From assembly GCA_005503165.1 (NCBI GenBank), contig SCNT01000033.1, positions 1-50,220 on the forward strand: DNA of 50,220 bases. Direction: 5' to 3'. Shown here piece by piece: positions 33,771 through 41,705 of the stretch. The position numbers were made by a program, and so were the translations under genes. How positions within the stretch are numbered: position 1 is the first letter of the stretch; each line of letters begins with the position of its first letter. The notes beneath the pieces were generated by a model. That model did no database searches. It was not told where the DNA came from and saw only the letters and a program-made list of their open reading frames with translations. Origin of the DNA: Sphingomonadaceae bacterium 3R27E2-A. Lineage in GTDB: Bacteria; Pseudomonadota; Alphaproteobacteria; Sphingomonadales; Sphingomonadaceae.

Positions 33771-34751
33771 ATGCGCCTGCTGAAACTCGTCCCCGACGAC
33801 ACCAATATCGACTTCCTGCGCTGGCGGAAGCTCGCGTCCTTCATGAGCTTCTTCCTCGTCGCGATTTCGATCGCGCTGGTGGGGGTCAAGGGGCTGAACC
33901 TCGGCGTCGACTTCGTCGGCGGCCAGTCGGTCCGCGTCGAATTCACCCAGGCCATGCCGCCGATCGACGAGATCCGCGAAAAGGTCGGCGAGATAGGGCT
34001 GGGCGAGGCGACGATCCAGCAGTTCGGATCGGACAAGGCGGTGTCGATCCGCACCGCGCTGCCCGAGGGCGACAAGGCGGCCGCCGAGCGTGCGGGGCAG
34101 CAGCTGGTATCGGGTATCCAGAAGGCCTTCCCGACGGCCAAGACCGGCTCGGTCGAGACGGTTTCGGGCAAGGTGTCGGGCGAATTGCTGCGGACGGGTG
34201 CGATCAGCCTCGCACTCGCGATCCTGGGCATTTCGATCTACATCTGGATCCGCTTCGAATGGCAGTTCGGCGTCGGGGCGCTCGGGCGCCTGTTCCACGA
34301 GGTCGCGCTGACCTTCGGGCTGTTCGCGGTGACGCAGATGCAGTTCGACCTGAACAGCGTCGCGGCGCTGCTGACGATCGTCGGCTATTCGCTGAACGAC
34401 ACGATCGTGGTCTATGACCGCATTCGCGAGAACCTAAAGAAATACCGCAAGATGGAGATCATCCCGCTGCTCAATCTCAGCATCAACGAGACGCTGTCGC
34501 GCACCGTGATGACGACCGTTGCGATGCTGCTGGCGCTCGGCGTGCTGCTGATTTTCGGCCCCGACGTGATCTTCGGCTTCACCGCTGCGATGCTGTTCGG
34601 CGTGTTCATCGGCGGCTATTCGTCGGTGCTGATGTCGACCCCGGTGCTGGTGTGGCTGAAGGTCGGTCCCGACAGCTTCGTGCCGCGGACCAGCGCCGGG
34701 ATCATGGGCGGCGAGCGCGTCGAGCGGAAGGACGACGGCGCGGTCGTCTGA
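33771..34751 (+). CDS. secF: Protein translocase subunit SecF
   Basis: A 326-residue partner of SecD, with a first helix at about 22-40, LNLGVDFVGGQSVRVEFTQ at the start of the periplasmic domain, and the RND core with YSLNDTIVVYDRIRENLKKYRK. AAAGGAGGG lies ahead of the ATG. It ends the yajC-secDF operon, with a strong terminator 30 bp downstream. Confidence 0.96.
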   Translation: MRLLKLVPDDTNIDFLRWRKLASFMSFFLVAISIALVGVKGLNLGVDFVGGQSVRVEFTQAMPPIDEIREKVGEIGLGEATIQQFGSDKAVSIRTALPEGDKAAAERAGQQLVSGIQKAFPTAKTGSVETVSGKVSGELLRTGAISLALAILGISIYIWIRFEWQFGVGALGRLFHEVALTFGLFAVTQMQFDLNSVAALLTIVGYSLNDTIVVYDRIRENLKKYRKMEIIPLLNLSINETLSRTVMTTVAMLLALGVLLIFGPDVIFGFTAAMLFGVFIGGYSSVLMSTPVLVWLKVGPDSFVPRTSAGIMGGERVERKDDGAVV

Positions 34752-34782
34752 TCGCCACCGATCTTTCGGACAGGAACGATGA

Positions 34783-34808
34783 GGGGGGCTTTGGCCCCCC
34801 TTATTTTT
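34783..34808 (+). terminator. Rho-independent terminator of the yajC-secDF operon
   Basis: A 7-bp G/C stem (GGGGGGC / GCCCCCC, with the loop TTTG) is followed directly by TTATTTTTG. The T-rich tail favours plus-strand termination. The convergent glycosyltransferase stop codon lies in the tail. Confidence 0.85.
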
Positions 34809-35976
34809 GCGCGCAGCGGCGGAGGTGCGCGGCGAGTGCGCGGCCGTTGCGGTCCCAGTCGAAGCGGCCTGCGAGCGTTGCGGCCACCTCCGCGGCGGCG
34901 GGCGGGGCGGCGAGGGTCGCCTGCACGGCCTGGGCGATGGCCGGCGCGGTGCGCTCCACGATGCGGCCGGCGGCCGGCGCGGTGACGAGTTCGGCGGCGC
35001 CGCCCGCGTCGCTGATGACGATCGTGGTGCCGCAGGCGAGCGCCTCGACCCAGGCGTTGGCGAGGCCTTCGCTCGCCGAGGGCATGACGACGATGTCGGC
35101 GGCGCGATAAAGCTGCGGCAGGTCGGCGTTGGCGACGGGGCCGAGGAAATGCACGCGGTCGGCGACGCCGAGCTTTGCGGCGAGCGTGCGGTAGCGGCCT
35201 TCCTCTTCGCCCGCGCCGGCGAGCCAGTAATCGACGCCGGGAAGCGCGGGCAGGGCCTCGATCACGAGCGCCTGTCCTTTGCGGGGAATGAGCGCGCCGA
35301 CGGTCAGCAGCGCGGGGGCGTCGCCCATGCCGAGCGCGGCGCGCGCCGCCGCGCGGTCGCCGGGGCGGAAGCGCTCGGCGTCGATGCCGGTGTAGTGCAC
35401 CGCGATCTTCGCGGGATCGATGCCGATCGCGGCCATGTCGCGGCGCATTGCTTCAGAGACGGCGAGCAGGCCCGCGGCCTTTTGCGCCGCTTCAAGCAGT
35501 TGCGACGCTGTGGCGGGATCGTGGCCGAAATGCCCGATGTCGGCGCCGCGCGCCTTGGCCGAGAACGGTAGGCCGAGCGTTCCGGCGACGCGCATCGCGG
35601 CGGGGCCGTCGGGGTAGAAGAATTGCGCGTCGATCACGTCGGGCGCGGCGGCGCGGGCGATCGGCAGGACGGAGCGCGCGATGGCGGCGGGGTTGAACCG
35701 CGCGCCGACCTTGGGAATCAGCGTGAAGCGCGGGCGGTGGACAGCAAGGCCGTTCCATTCTTCCTGCTGCGGCAGGGCGCGCAGCGCGCGGTAGCGCGGG
35801 TGGAGCGACAGCGGGAAGGGCGGGAGGCCGAGGGGCGCGACGACGGTGAGGAGGATGCCCGGCTGCGCGGCGAGCGCGCACAGGCTCTTTTCGACAAAGA
35901 GGCCGAAATTGGGCCGCGCGGCGTCGGGGAAGAGCGTCGCGATGCTGAGGACGCGGAGGGGGGCGTCGGCGGACAC
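34801..35976 (-). CDS. Family 4 glycosyltransferase
   Basis: A 391-residue GT-B enzyme transferring a sugar from a nucleotide donor, probably in envelope polysaccharide synthesis. The N-terminal acceptor domain begins LRVLSIATLFPDAARPNFGLFVEK. The donor domain has VGALIPRKGQALVIEAL, VHFLGPVANADLPQLYRAADIVVMPSASEGLANAWVEALACGT and the retaining E-x7-E-type motif (SEGLANAWVEAL). The start is GTG, 4 nt after the XRE regulator stop, so the two form an operon. No other polysaccharide genes are nearby. Confidence 0.88.
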   Translation of the reverse strand: MSADAPLRVLSIATLFPDAARPNFGLFVEKSLCALAAQPGILLTVVAPLGLPPFPLSLHPRYRALRALPQQEEWNGLAVHRPRFTLIPKVGARFNPAAIARSVLPIARAAAPDVIDAQFFYPDGPAAMRVAGTLGLPFSAKARGADIGHFGHDPATASQLLEAAQKAAGLLAVSEAMRRDMAAIGIDPAKIAVHYTGIDAERFRPGDRAAARAALGMGDAPALLTVGALIPRKGQALVIEALPALPGVDYWLAGAGEEEGRYRTLAAKLGVADRVHFLGPVANADLPQLYRAADIVVMPSASEGLANAWVEALACGTTIVISDAGGAAELVTAPAAGRIVERTAPAIAQAVQATLAAPPAAAEVAATLAGRFDWDRNGRALAAHLRRCAQK

Positions 35977-35980
35977 TTGC

Positions 35981-36541
35981 TCAGAGGCTGCGGATCAATC
36001 GCACCGCGACCGCGGCCCAGGGCGGATTGCTGACGACCTGCTGCCGCTGGCCGACCCCGAGCGGGAGCAGGTGCAATTTCTCGCCGTCGACGTTGAGCAG
36101 GCGCGCGAAGAAGAAACGGCCAGCGGGACGGGGGACGAGCAGGTCGCGGTTGAGCGCGCCCGCCCAGTCGCCCTCTATGCGGCGGCACCAGATTTCGTCG
36201 CCCGCGCGATAGTCGCCGATCGACGAGGTCACGCGCACCGCGACCATATCCTCGCCCGGGCGCGCGGTGAGCGCCTGTTCGACGCGCGACGGCGCCTCGA
36301 CCCCGTCGGCGCCGAGCAGCGCGGTGATGGTGAGCTGCGTATCCTGCGGCAGTTGCACCAGTTCGGCAGCGTCGACCCCGAGCGCCTTGGCGATGCGGTT
36401 CATCCAGCCGAGCGACAGCGTGCGCGTGCCGGTTTCGAGACGCCCGATCGTCTGCGCGGTGGTCGGCGGGTCGCAGCGCTGCGCGACATCTTCGAGGGTC
36501 AGGCGCTTGGCGCGGCGCACGGCGCGGATGCTGTTGATCAT
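35981..36541 (-). CDS. XRE-family regulator with S24-like C-terminal domain (GafY-like candidate)
   Basis: A 186-residue protein. The N-terminal helix-turn-helix (about 1-62) reads MINSIRAVRRAKRLTLEDVAQ, then TTAQTIGRLETGTRTLSLGWMNRIAKALGV. The C-terminal half (about 95-186) has the fold signature of S24/LexA-like domains (MVAVRVTSSIGDYRAGDEIWCRR ... KLHLLPLGVGQRQQVV), but no obvious Ser/Lys autocleavage pair, so it is probably a ligand or oligomerisation domain. ATG 36541 starts right at the HTH. It is divergent from a DUF6456 gene across a 100-bp region with a palindrome. In Caulobacter, XRE protein GafY works with DUF6456 protein GafZ to switch on the GTA cluster. The same role here is inference. 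Confidence 0.82.
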   Translation of the reverse strand: MINSIRAVRRAKRLTLEDVAQRCDPPTTAQTIGRLETGTRTLSLGWMNRIAKALGVDAAELVQLPQDTQLTITALLGADGVEAPSRVEQALTARPGEDMVAVRVTSSIGDYRAGDEIWCRRIEGDWAGALNRDLLVPRPAGRFFFARLLNVDGEKLHLLPLGVGQRQQVVSNPPWAAVAVRLIRSL

Positions 36542-36584
36542 GGCGGCCCTGTCCTTGCAATTTTCGGATAACCAAATCGGTTTC

Positions 36585-36599
36585 TTCTTTCCTAAAGAA
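36585..36599. promoter_or_regulatory. Palindromic operator candidate between the XRE and DUF6456 genes
   Basis: TTCTTTCCTAAAGAA is a perfect 6-3-6 inverted repeat, 44 bp from the XRE start and 42 bp from the DUF6456 start. It contains CTTTCCTAAA (36587-36596), the same 10-mer as in the two GTA-type promoter elements at 28.8 and 48.8 kb. Its core TTCCTAAAGAA equals 20129-20139 upstream of recA. It is a likely autoregulatory site for the XRE protein. Confidence 0.5.
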
Positions 36600-36641
36600 T
36601 AATCCACTGTCAAGCCCGGTCTTTCATCAGAGGAGAATCGC

Positions 36642-37124
36642 ATGGCCGGCCCCCGACTCGAAACGCGCATCCATCCCGACGACCGGCTCGATCCGGGCAA
36701 GGCCGGGCCGCAGGTGATGCGCCACGTCAGCGTCAATGTCGCCGAAAGCCCGATCGCCTGGCTCGCGGCGCGCGGGCGTCTGAGCGCGGCGCAGCTCGCA
36801 GCGGGCGAGCGGCTGCGCGCCGACTATGAGCGCGCCGGGCTTGCGGCGCGGGTGACGATGCGCTGGGACGCCGCGGCGCCCGCCAAGACGCGCGGCGGCG
36901 CGAAGGCCGCGGACGCCTCGCTGGCGCGGATCGACGCGCACCGGCGCTTCCATGCGGCGCTCGACGCGGCGGGACCGGGGCTCGCCGACATTTGCTGGCG
37001 CGTGATCTGCGCGGGCGAGGGGATCGGCTGCGCCGAGAAGGGGCTGGGCTGGCCGGCGCGGTCGGGGAAATTGGTGCTGGGGCTGGCGCTCGACCGGCTG
37101 GCCCGGTTTTACGGGACGGGGTGA
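36642..37124 (+). CDS. DUF6456 protein (GafZ/GafA C-terminal-like)
   Basis: A 160-residue protein with the DUF6456 pattern: ESPIAWLAARGRLSAAQLAAGERLRADYERAGLAARVTMRWD (about 36-77), a variable linker, then RRFHAALDAAGPGLADICWRVICAGEGIGCAEKGLGWPARSGKLVLGLALDRLARFYG. In Rhodobacter this domain forms the C-terminal part of the GTA activator GafA, which contacts RNA polymerase; in Caulobacter it is the separate protein GafZ, reported to act in antitermination. AGAGGAGAA lies ahead of the ATG. It is divergent from the XRE gene instead of following it in an operon. A role as GTA activator here is inferred from family and context. Confidence 0.85.
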   Translation: MAGPRLETRIHPDDRLDPGKAGPQVMRHVSVNVAESPIAWLAARGRLSAAQLAAGERLRADYERAGLAARVTMRWDAAAPAKTRGGAKAADASLARIDAHRRFHAALDAAGPGLADICWRVICAGEGIGCAEKGLGWPARSGKLVLGLALDRLARFYGTG

Positions 37125-37157
37125 GGGGGTGGTCGCCAGCCCCAAGCGGATCCGAAG

Positions 37158-38129
37158 CTACAGGCGGACTTTCGCCTCCAGCTCGCGCCGCGCCGCGAGA
37201 TATTGCTCTTCGAGTTGCGCGACGAAAGCCGCGACCGGTTTCACCCCCCGCACCGGGCTGATGCCCTGGCCCGAGCCCCAGATATCCTTCCAGGCCTTGG
37301 CCTTCGTATTGCCCCCCGAGCCGAAGTTCATCGTCTTGAGGTCGCCCTCGGGCAAATTGTCGGGGTCCATTCCGGCGGCGACGATCGAGCCGCGGAGGTA
37401 GTTGCCGTGCACCCCGGTGAAGAGGTTCGAATAGACGATGTCGGCGGCGCGCCCCTCGACGATGCCGTTCTTGTAGCCCGGGTCGGCATTGGCCTCTTCG
37501 GTCGCGATGAAGGCGCTGCCGATATAGGCGAGGTCGGCGCCGCACGCCTGCGCGGCGAGGATCGAGCGACCATGGCCGATCGCGCCCGACAGGGCGACGG
37601 GGCCGTCGAACCATTCGCGGATTTCCTGCACCAGCGCGAAGGGCGATTGCACCCCGGCGTGGCCGCCCGCGCCCGCGGCGACGGGGATCAGCCCGTCGGC
37701 GCCCTTTTCGACCGCCTTGCGCGCGAAACGGTCGTCGATGACGTCGTGCAATGTGATGCCGCCCCAGCCGTGCACGGCCTGGTTGAGTTCCTCACGCGCG
37801 CCCAGGGAGGTGATGGTGATCGGCACTTTCCATTTGGCGCAGGTCGCGATGTCGGCCTCGAGCCGGTCGTTCGACTTATGGACGATCTGGTTGACCGCAT
37901 AGGGCGCCGAAGGGCGGTCGGGATTGTCGCGGTCCCACGCAGCCAGCTCCTCGGTGATCTGGTGCAGCCATTCGTCGAGCAGGCTCTGCGGGCGCGCGTT
38001 GAGCGCGGGGAAGCTGCCGACGACGCCGGCCTTGCACTGCGCGATGACGAGCTCGGGACCCGAGACGATGAACAGGGGAGAACCGATGACGGGCAGCCGC
38101 AGGCGGTCGAAGATCGGGGGAAGGGCCAT
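37158..38129 (-). CDS. Nitronate monooxygenase family protein (FMN-dependent)
   Basis: A 323-residue TIM-barrel flavoprotein of the 2-nitropropane dioxygenase class, oxidising alkyl nitronates or related toxic compounds. It begins LPPIFDRLRLPVIGSPLFIVSGPELVIAQCKAGVVGSFPALNAR, which forms the FMN site. AAGAGGHAGVQSPFALVQEI carries the probable catalytic histidine, and VALSGAIGHGRSILAAQACGADLAYIGSAF binds phosphate. ATG 38129 is favoured over 38159 by family length. It is convergent with the DUF6456 gene. Some homologues are NADH:quinone reductases, so substrate is not certain. Confidence 0.88.
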   Translation of the reverse strand: MALPPIFDRLRLPVIGSPLFIVSGPELVIAQCKAGVVGSFPALNARPQSLLDEWLHQITEELAAWDRDNPDRPSAPYAVNQIVHKSNDRLEADIATCAKWKVPITITSLGAREELNQAVHGWGGITLHDVIDDRFARKAVEKGADGLIPVAAGAGGHAGVQSPFALVQEIREWFDGPVALSGAIGHGRSILAAQACGADLAYIGSAFIATEEANADPGYKNGIVEGRAADIVYSNLFTGVHGNYLRGSIVAAGMDPDNLPEGDLKTMNFGSGGNTKAKAWKDIWGSGQGISPVRGVKPVAAFVAQLEEQYLAARRELEAKVRL

Positions 38130-38229
38130 GGAATCACACTCTCCGGTTGCTGTTTGCAACTGACCTTAACGTAAAGGGAAGGTGTGGCAAGGGGCGACCC
38201 CGCGCATGGGCAAAATGATCCGGGCGCGG

Positions 38230-39117
38230 TCAGGCTGCAATGGCGGCGCTTCGGGCGATGCGCACGTCCTGAACCGGCGGACGGCCGAACATGCGGCGAT
38301 ATTCGCGGGTGAATTGCGGCACGCTTTCATAACCGACGGCGAAGGACGCGGTGCTCGCGCTCGCGCCGTCGGCAAGCATCAGGCGACGCGCTTCGATCAG
38401 GCGCAAGTGCTTCTGGAATTGCAGCGGCGACAGCGAGGTCACTGCCTTGAAATGCTGGTGAAAGGAGGAGAGCGACATGCCCGCGGCCTCGGCGAGCCGC
38501 TCGACGGGAATCGGCCGGGCGTAATCGGCGCGCAGGATCGCGACGGCGCGCGCAATGCGCGAAACGTGGCCGTCGGGCCAGCCGAGCCGGCGTATTGCGG
38601 CGCCGTGGCGCCCGGCAAGCAGCCAATAATGGAGCTCGCGGACGAGTTGGGCCGCCAGCATCGGCAGCGAGGCGGGACGGTCAAGCAGGCGGATCAGGCG
38701 CGCGGCGGCGTCGGCGACTTCGGCATCGGTGGTGCCGGTACGCACGGGGGCGTCGTCGCCGACCTGCACGGCTTTCATCTCGGCGGCGAGGTCGGCGATG
38801 ACCGCGGGATCCAGTTCGAGCACGAAGCTGTAATAGGGTGCGGCGGGACTGGCGCGCGTGATCTGGCTGACTGTGGGGACGTCGGCGGTGATCAGCAAGG
38901 ACTCCCCGGCGCCGAATGCGAAGCCCTGCGTCCCCATCGTCACATGTTTGGCGCCCTGCACCACGAGCGCGACGAGGGGGCGCGAGATGGCAAAAGCAAG
39001 ATCGCTGGGGCCGAGCGCGCGGATCGTCGACAGCCCGGCGATCGGGGTCGGGGCGACGCCGTCGGGGCCGACGTGCGCGTCGGTGTAGCAGCGGACGGCG
39101 TGGAGCAAATCGTTCAT
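38230..39117 (-). CDS. AraC-family transcriptional regulator
   Basis: A 295-residue regulator. The N-terminal AraC_N-type cupin domain (about 20-175) has RPLVALVVQGAKHVTMGTQGFAFGAGESLLITADVP. The two C-terminal HTH motifs (about 190-285) have RPIPVERLAEAAGMSLSSFHQHFKAVTSLSPLQFQKHLRLIEARRLM and YESVPQFTREYRRMFGRPP. This architecture typically controls an adjacent oxidoreductase gene. It is divergent from an SDR gene across 135 bp, the likely target. A small effector such as an aldehyde is possible but not shown. Confidence 0.9.
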   Translation of the reverse strand: MNDLLHAVRCYTDAHVGPDGVAPTPIAGLSTIRALGPSDLAFAISRPLVALVVQGAKHVTMGTQGFAFGAGESLLITADVPTVSQITRASPAAPYYSFVLELDPAVIADLAAEMKAVQVGDDAPVRTGTTDAEVADAAARLIRLLDRPASLPMLAAQLVRELHYWLLAGRHGAAIRRLGWPDGHVSRIARAVAILRADYARPIPVERLAEAAGMSLSSFHQHFKAVTSLSPLQFQKHLRLIEARRLMLADGASASTASFAVGYESVPQFTREYRRMFGRPPVQDVRIARSAAIAA

Positions 39118-39252
39118 GCGCCGCTTTTACCCGATTCGCCCGGCCGCTGCACGCGATTTGGAGAATCAGGCAAACTATGGCGAGGGAGTGGCAACACGGG
39201 TGGGTCGTGGTCGGGCACATAGAATGGGCAATCCAGCCAAGGAGTGAATACC

Positions 39253-40008
39253 ATGACCAAGATCAGCCTTATCACCGGCGCCAGCCGCGGTCTCGGCCGC
39301 AACATGGCGCTCAGCATCGCGCGCCGCGGCGGCGACGTCGTCATCACCTATCTCGGCAATGCCGAGGCCGCCGAAGCGGTCGTCGCCGAGATCGAGGCGA
39401 TGGGCCGGAAGGCCGTCGCACTGCAGCTCGACACCGGCGACGTCGCCGCCTTTGCGCCCTTTGCGGAGAATCTGGCAAGAGAGCTCGACAAGAACTGGGG
39501 CCGTGAGACTTTCGACCATCTCGTCAACAATGCCGGGCATGGCGATTATGCGATGATCGGCGAGACGAACGAGGCGCAGTTCGACCGGCTGGTCGACGTG
39601 CATTTCAAGGGCGTCTATTTCCTGACCCAGGCCCTGCTGCCGATGATCGCCGACGGCGGCCGGATCGTGAACCTCTCGTCGGGGCTGACCCGCGTCGCCT
39701 ATCCGGGCTATGCCGCTTATGCCGCAGTCAAGGGCGCGATCGAGGTCGTCACCCGCTATATGGCGAAGGAACTCGGCAGCCGCGGCATCGCGGTGAACAC
39801 GGTGGCGCCGGGCGCGATCGAGACCGACTTCGGCGGCGGCGCGGTGCGCGACAATGAAGAGCTCAACCGGCAGTTCGCCGATATGACCGCGCTTGGCCGC
39901 GTCGGCCTGCCCGACGATATCGGGCCGATGGTCGCAAGCCTGCTGTCGGAGGACAATCGCTGGGTCACCGCGCAGCGCATCGAAGTGTCGGGGGGGCAGG
40001 GCATCTGA
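39253..40008 (+). CDS. Short-chain dehydrogenase/reductase
   Basis: A 251-residue classical SDR with the NAD(P)-binding TGASRGLGR (about 8-16), NNAGHGD, catalytic Ser in NLSSGLTRV and the Tyr-x-x-x-Lys motif in YAAYAAVKGAI. The ATG at 39253 has AAGGAG at 8-9 nt spacing; the GTG at 39244 overlaps that Shine-Dalgarno and is rejected. It is likely NADPH-dependent (Arg after the glycine motif) and controlled by the divergent AraC protein. Substrate is unknown. Confidence 0.92.
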   Translation: MTKISLITGASRGLGRNMALSIARRGGDVVITYLGNAEAAEAVVAEIEAMGRKAVALQLDTGDVAAFAPFAENLARELDKNWGRETFDHLVNNAGHGDYAMIGETNEAQFDRLVDVHFKGVYFLTQALLPMIADGGRIVNLSSGLTRVAYPGYAAYAAVKGAIEVVTRYMAKELGSRGIAVNTVAPGAIETDFGGGAVRDNEELNRQFADMTALGRVGLPDDIGPMVASLLSEDNRWVTAQRIEVSGGQGI

Positions 40009-40027
40009 CTTCGACGCATCGGATGCG

Positions 40028-40053
40028 AGGCCGGCGGAGCGATCCGCCGGCCT
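40028..40053. terminator. Bidirectional terminator between convergent genes
   Basis: A perfect 11-bp stem (AGGCCGGCGGA / TCCGCCGGCCT) with the loop GCGA, 20 bp after the SDR stop and 7 bp before the nitrilase stop codon. Only a short T-run follows on the plus strand. Confidence 0.7.
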
Positions 40054-40059
40054 TTGGCG

Positions 40060-41637
40060 TTAGCGCGAGCCGATCCCCGGGGCCGGCGCATCCTTCCAGT
40101 CAACCCTGTACAGGTCGAAGCGCCGGTCGCGCAAATTCTGCACTGCGCCGCTCTGGCGGCTGGTGAGCAGGTCGGCGAGGCTGAGGTCGGCGATGGCGAT
40201 CGTCTCGGTATTGGGGGCGGTGTCGGCGGCGACGCCGTCGCGGGCGAAGGCGAAGTCCGACGGGGTCAGGATCGCGCTTTCGGCGTAATGGATGTCCATA
40301 TTTTCGACGTTCGGCAGATTGCCGACCACGCCCGAAGTGATGACATAGCATTGGTTCTCGACCGCGCGCGCGTGGCAGCAATAGCGGACGCGCAGATAGC
40401 CGCGGCGCTCGTCGGTGCAGAAGGGGACGAAGAGCATCATCGCGCCCTGATTGACGAGGTGGCGCGCGAGTTCGGGAAATTCGCTGTCGTAGCAGATCAT
40501 CACGCCGATCGGGCCGCAGTCGGTGTTGATCGCGTCGGCGCCGTGGCCGCCCTTGATGTTCCACCAGCGGCGTTCGGACGGGGTCGGGTGCAGTTTCTCC
40601 TGCGTATGGACCGACCCGTCGCGCAGGAAGACATAGGCGATATTGCGGATGTCGCCATTGGCCACGCGCGTCGGGTGCGAGCCCCCCACGATGTTGATGT
40701 TGTAGCTGACCGCAAGCTTTTCCATGAATTCGATATAGCGTCCGGTATAGTCGGCGATCTTCTGGATCGCCTTTTCGGGCGGCGGCTTGTCTTTCTCAAT
40801 CGACAGCAGCTCCAGCGTATAAAGCTCCGGAAAGACGACGAAATCGGCGTGATAGTCGGCCGCGACATCGACAAAATATTCGACCTGTTCCTCGAACTGT
40901 TCGATGCGGTCGATACCGCGCATCTGGAACTGCACCGTCGCGACGCGCACCGATTGCGGCAGCCGGTCGTGGATCGCGCCGCGCGCCTTCGGGCTGGCGG
41001 CATCCTGCGGCTCGAGCGGATTTTCCCAATACATGAGCACCGCATGGCCACCGCTGTCGATGTCGCGGCGGTCGTAGTTGTGGAGCACCGTGCGCGGCTC
41101 GAAGCCCTGCGCGATCTGGAAGTTGATTACCGGATCGCGCAGCTTTTTCTCTACTACGGCGTCGAGATAATCCTGCGGGTCGGGATATTTGCGGCGGCGG
41201 CGGGCATAGCCCGGCATGCGACCGCCGAAGGCTATTCCCTTCAGACCATAGGATTGACAGAGTTCCTGGCGCTTTCGGTAAAATCGCTGGCCGATGCGCA
41301 GGCGGCGGTAGTCGGGATCGACGCACACCTCCATGCCATAGAGAATGTCGCCGTCGGGATCGTGGCTGGTGCCGAAACCGCCGCCGCTGATCGCAGACCA
41401 GCGATGATCGGTGAATACCGTTTCCTGGCGGACGATCAGCGTCGCGCAGAGGCCGACGATCGCGCCTTCATATTCGGCGACGAACTGCCCTTCGGGGAAG
41501 TTGTTGATCTGGCCGCGAATCTGCGCCGCCGAATAGCCTTCGCCGCGGCCATAGACCTTGGCGGTCAGGCGCGCGATCGCGGCGGCGTCGCGGGGGGCGG
41601 AGTTGCGGATGACGAGTTTGGCTTTGGTGGAGTCCAT
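40060..41637 (-). CDS. GNAT acetyltransferase - carbon-nitrogen hydrolase fusion
   Basis: A 525-residue two-domain protein. The N-terminal GNAT domain (about 8-215) has the acetyl-CoA-binding segment VDPDYRRLRIGQRFYRKRQEL. The C-terminal nitrilase-superfamily domain (about 228-515) keeps the Glu-Lys-Cys triad: E271 (FPELYTLE), K348 (TQEKLHPTP) and C382 (MICYDSEFPE). Such fusions form a known but functionally undefined nitrilase branch. It probably hydrolyses an amide or transfers an acyl group, with the GNAT domain acting on the same metabolite. It is monocistronic, and the next upstream gene (41706) is 68 bp away on the same strand. Confidence 0.9.
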   Translation of the reverse strand: MDSTKAKLVIRNSAPRDAAAIARLTAKVYGRGEGYSAAQIRGQINNFPEGQFVAEYEGAIVGLCATLIVRQETVFTDHRWSAISGGGFGTSHDPDGDILYGMEVCVDPDYRRLRIGQRFYRKRQELCQSYGLKGIAFGGRMPGYARRRRKYPDPQDYLDAVVEKKLRDPVINFQIAQGFEPRTVLHNYDRRDIDSGGHAVLMYWENPLEPQDAASPKARGAIHDRLPQSVRVATVQFQMRGIDRIEQFEEQVEYFVDVAADYHADFVVFPELYTLELLSIEKDKPPPEKAIQKIADYTGRYIEFMEKLAVSYNINIVGGSHPTRVANGDIRNIAYVFLRDGSVHTQEKLHPTPSERRWWNIKGGHGADAINTDCGPIGVMICYDSEFPELARHLVNQGAMMLFVPFCTDERRGYLRVRYCCHARAVENQCYVITSGVVGNLPNVENMDIHYAESAILTPSDFAFARDGVAADTAPNTETIAIADLSLADLLTSRQSGAVQNLRDRRFDLYRVDWKDAPAPGIGSR

Positions 41638-41705
41638 GGAGCCTGCATAGAAGGGGACGGTATCGGCTGTCCAACGGCTTGCAGGCCCTTTGGTTCACGC
41701 CGGAA

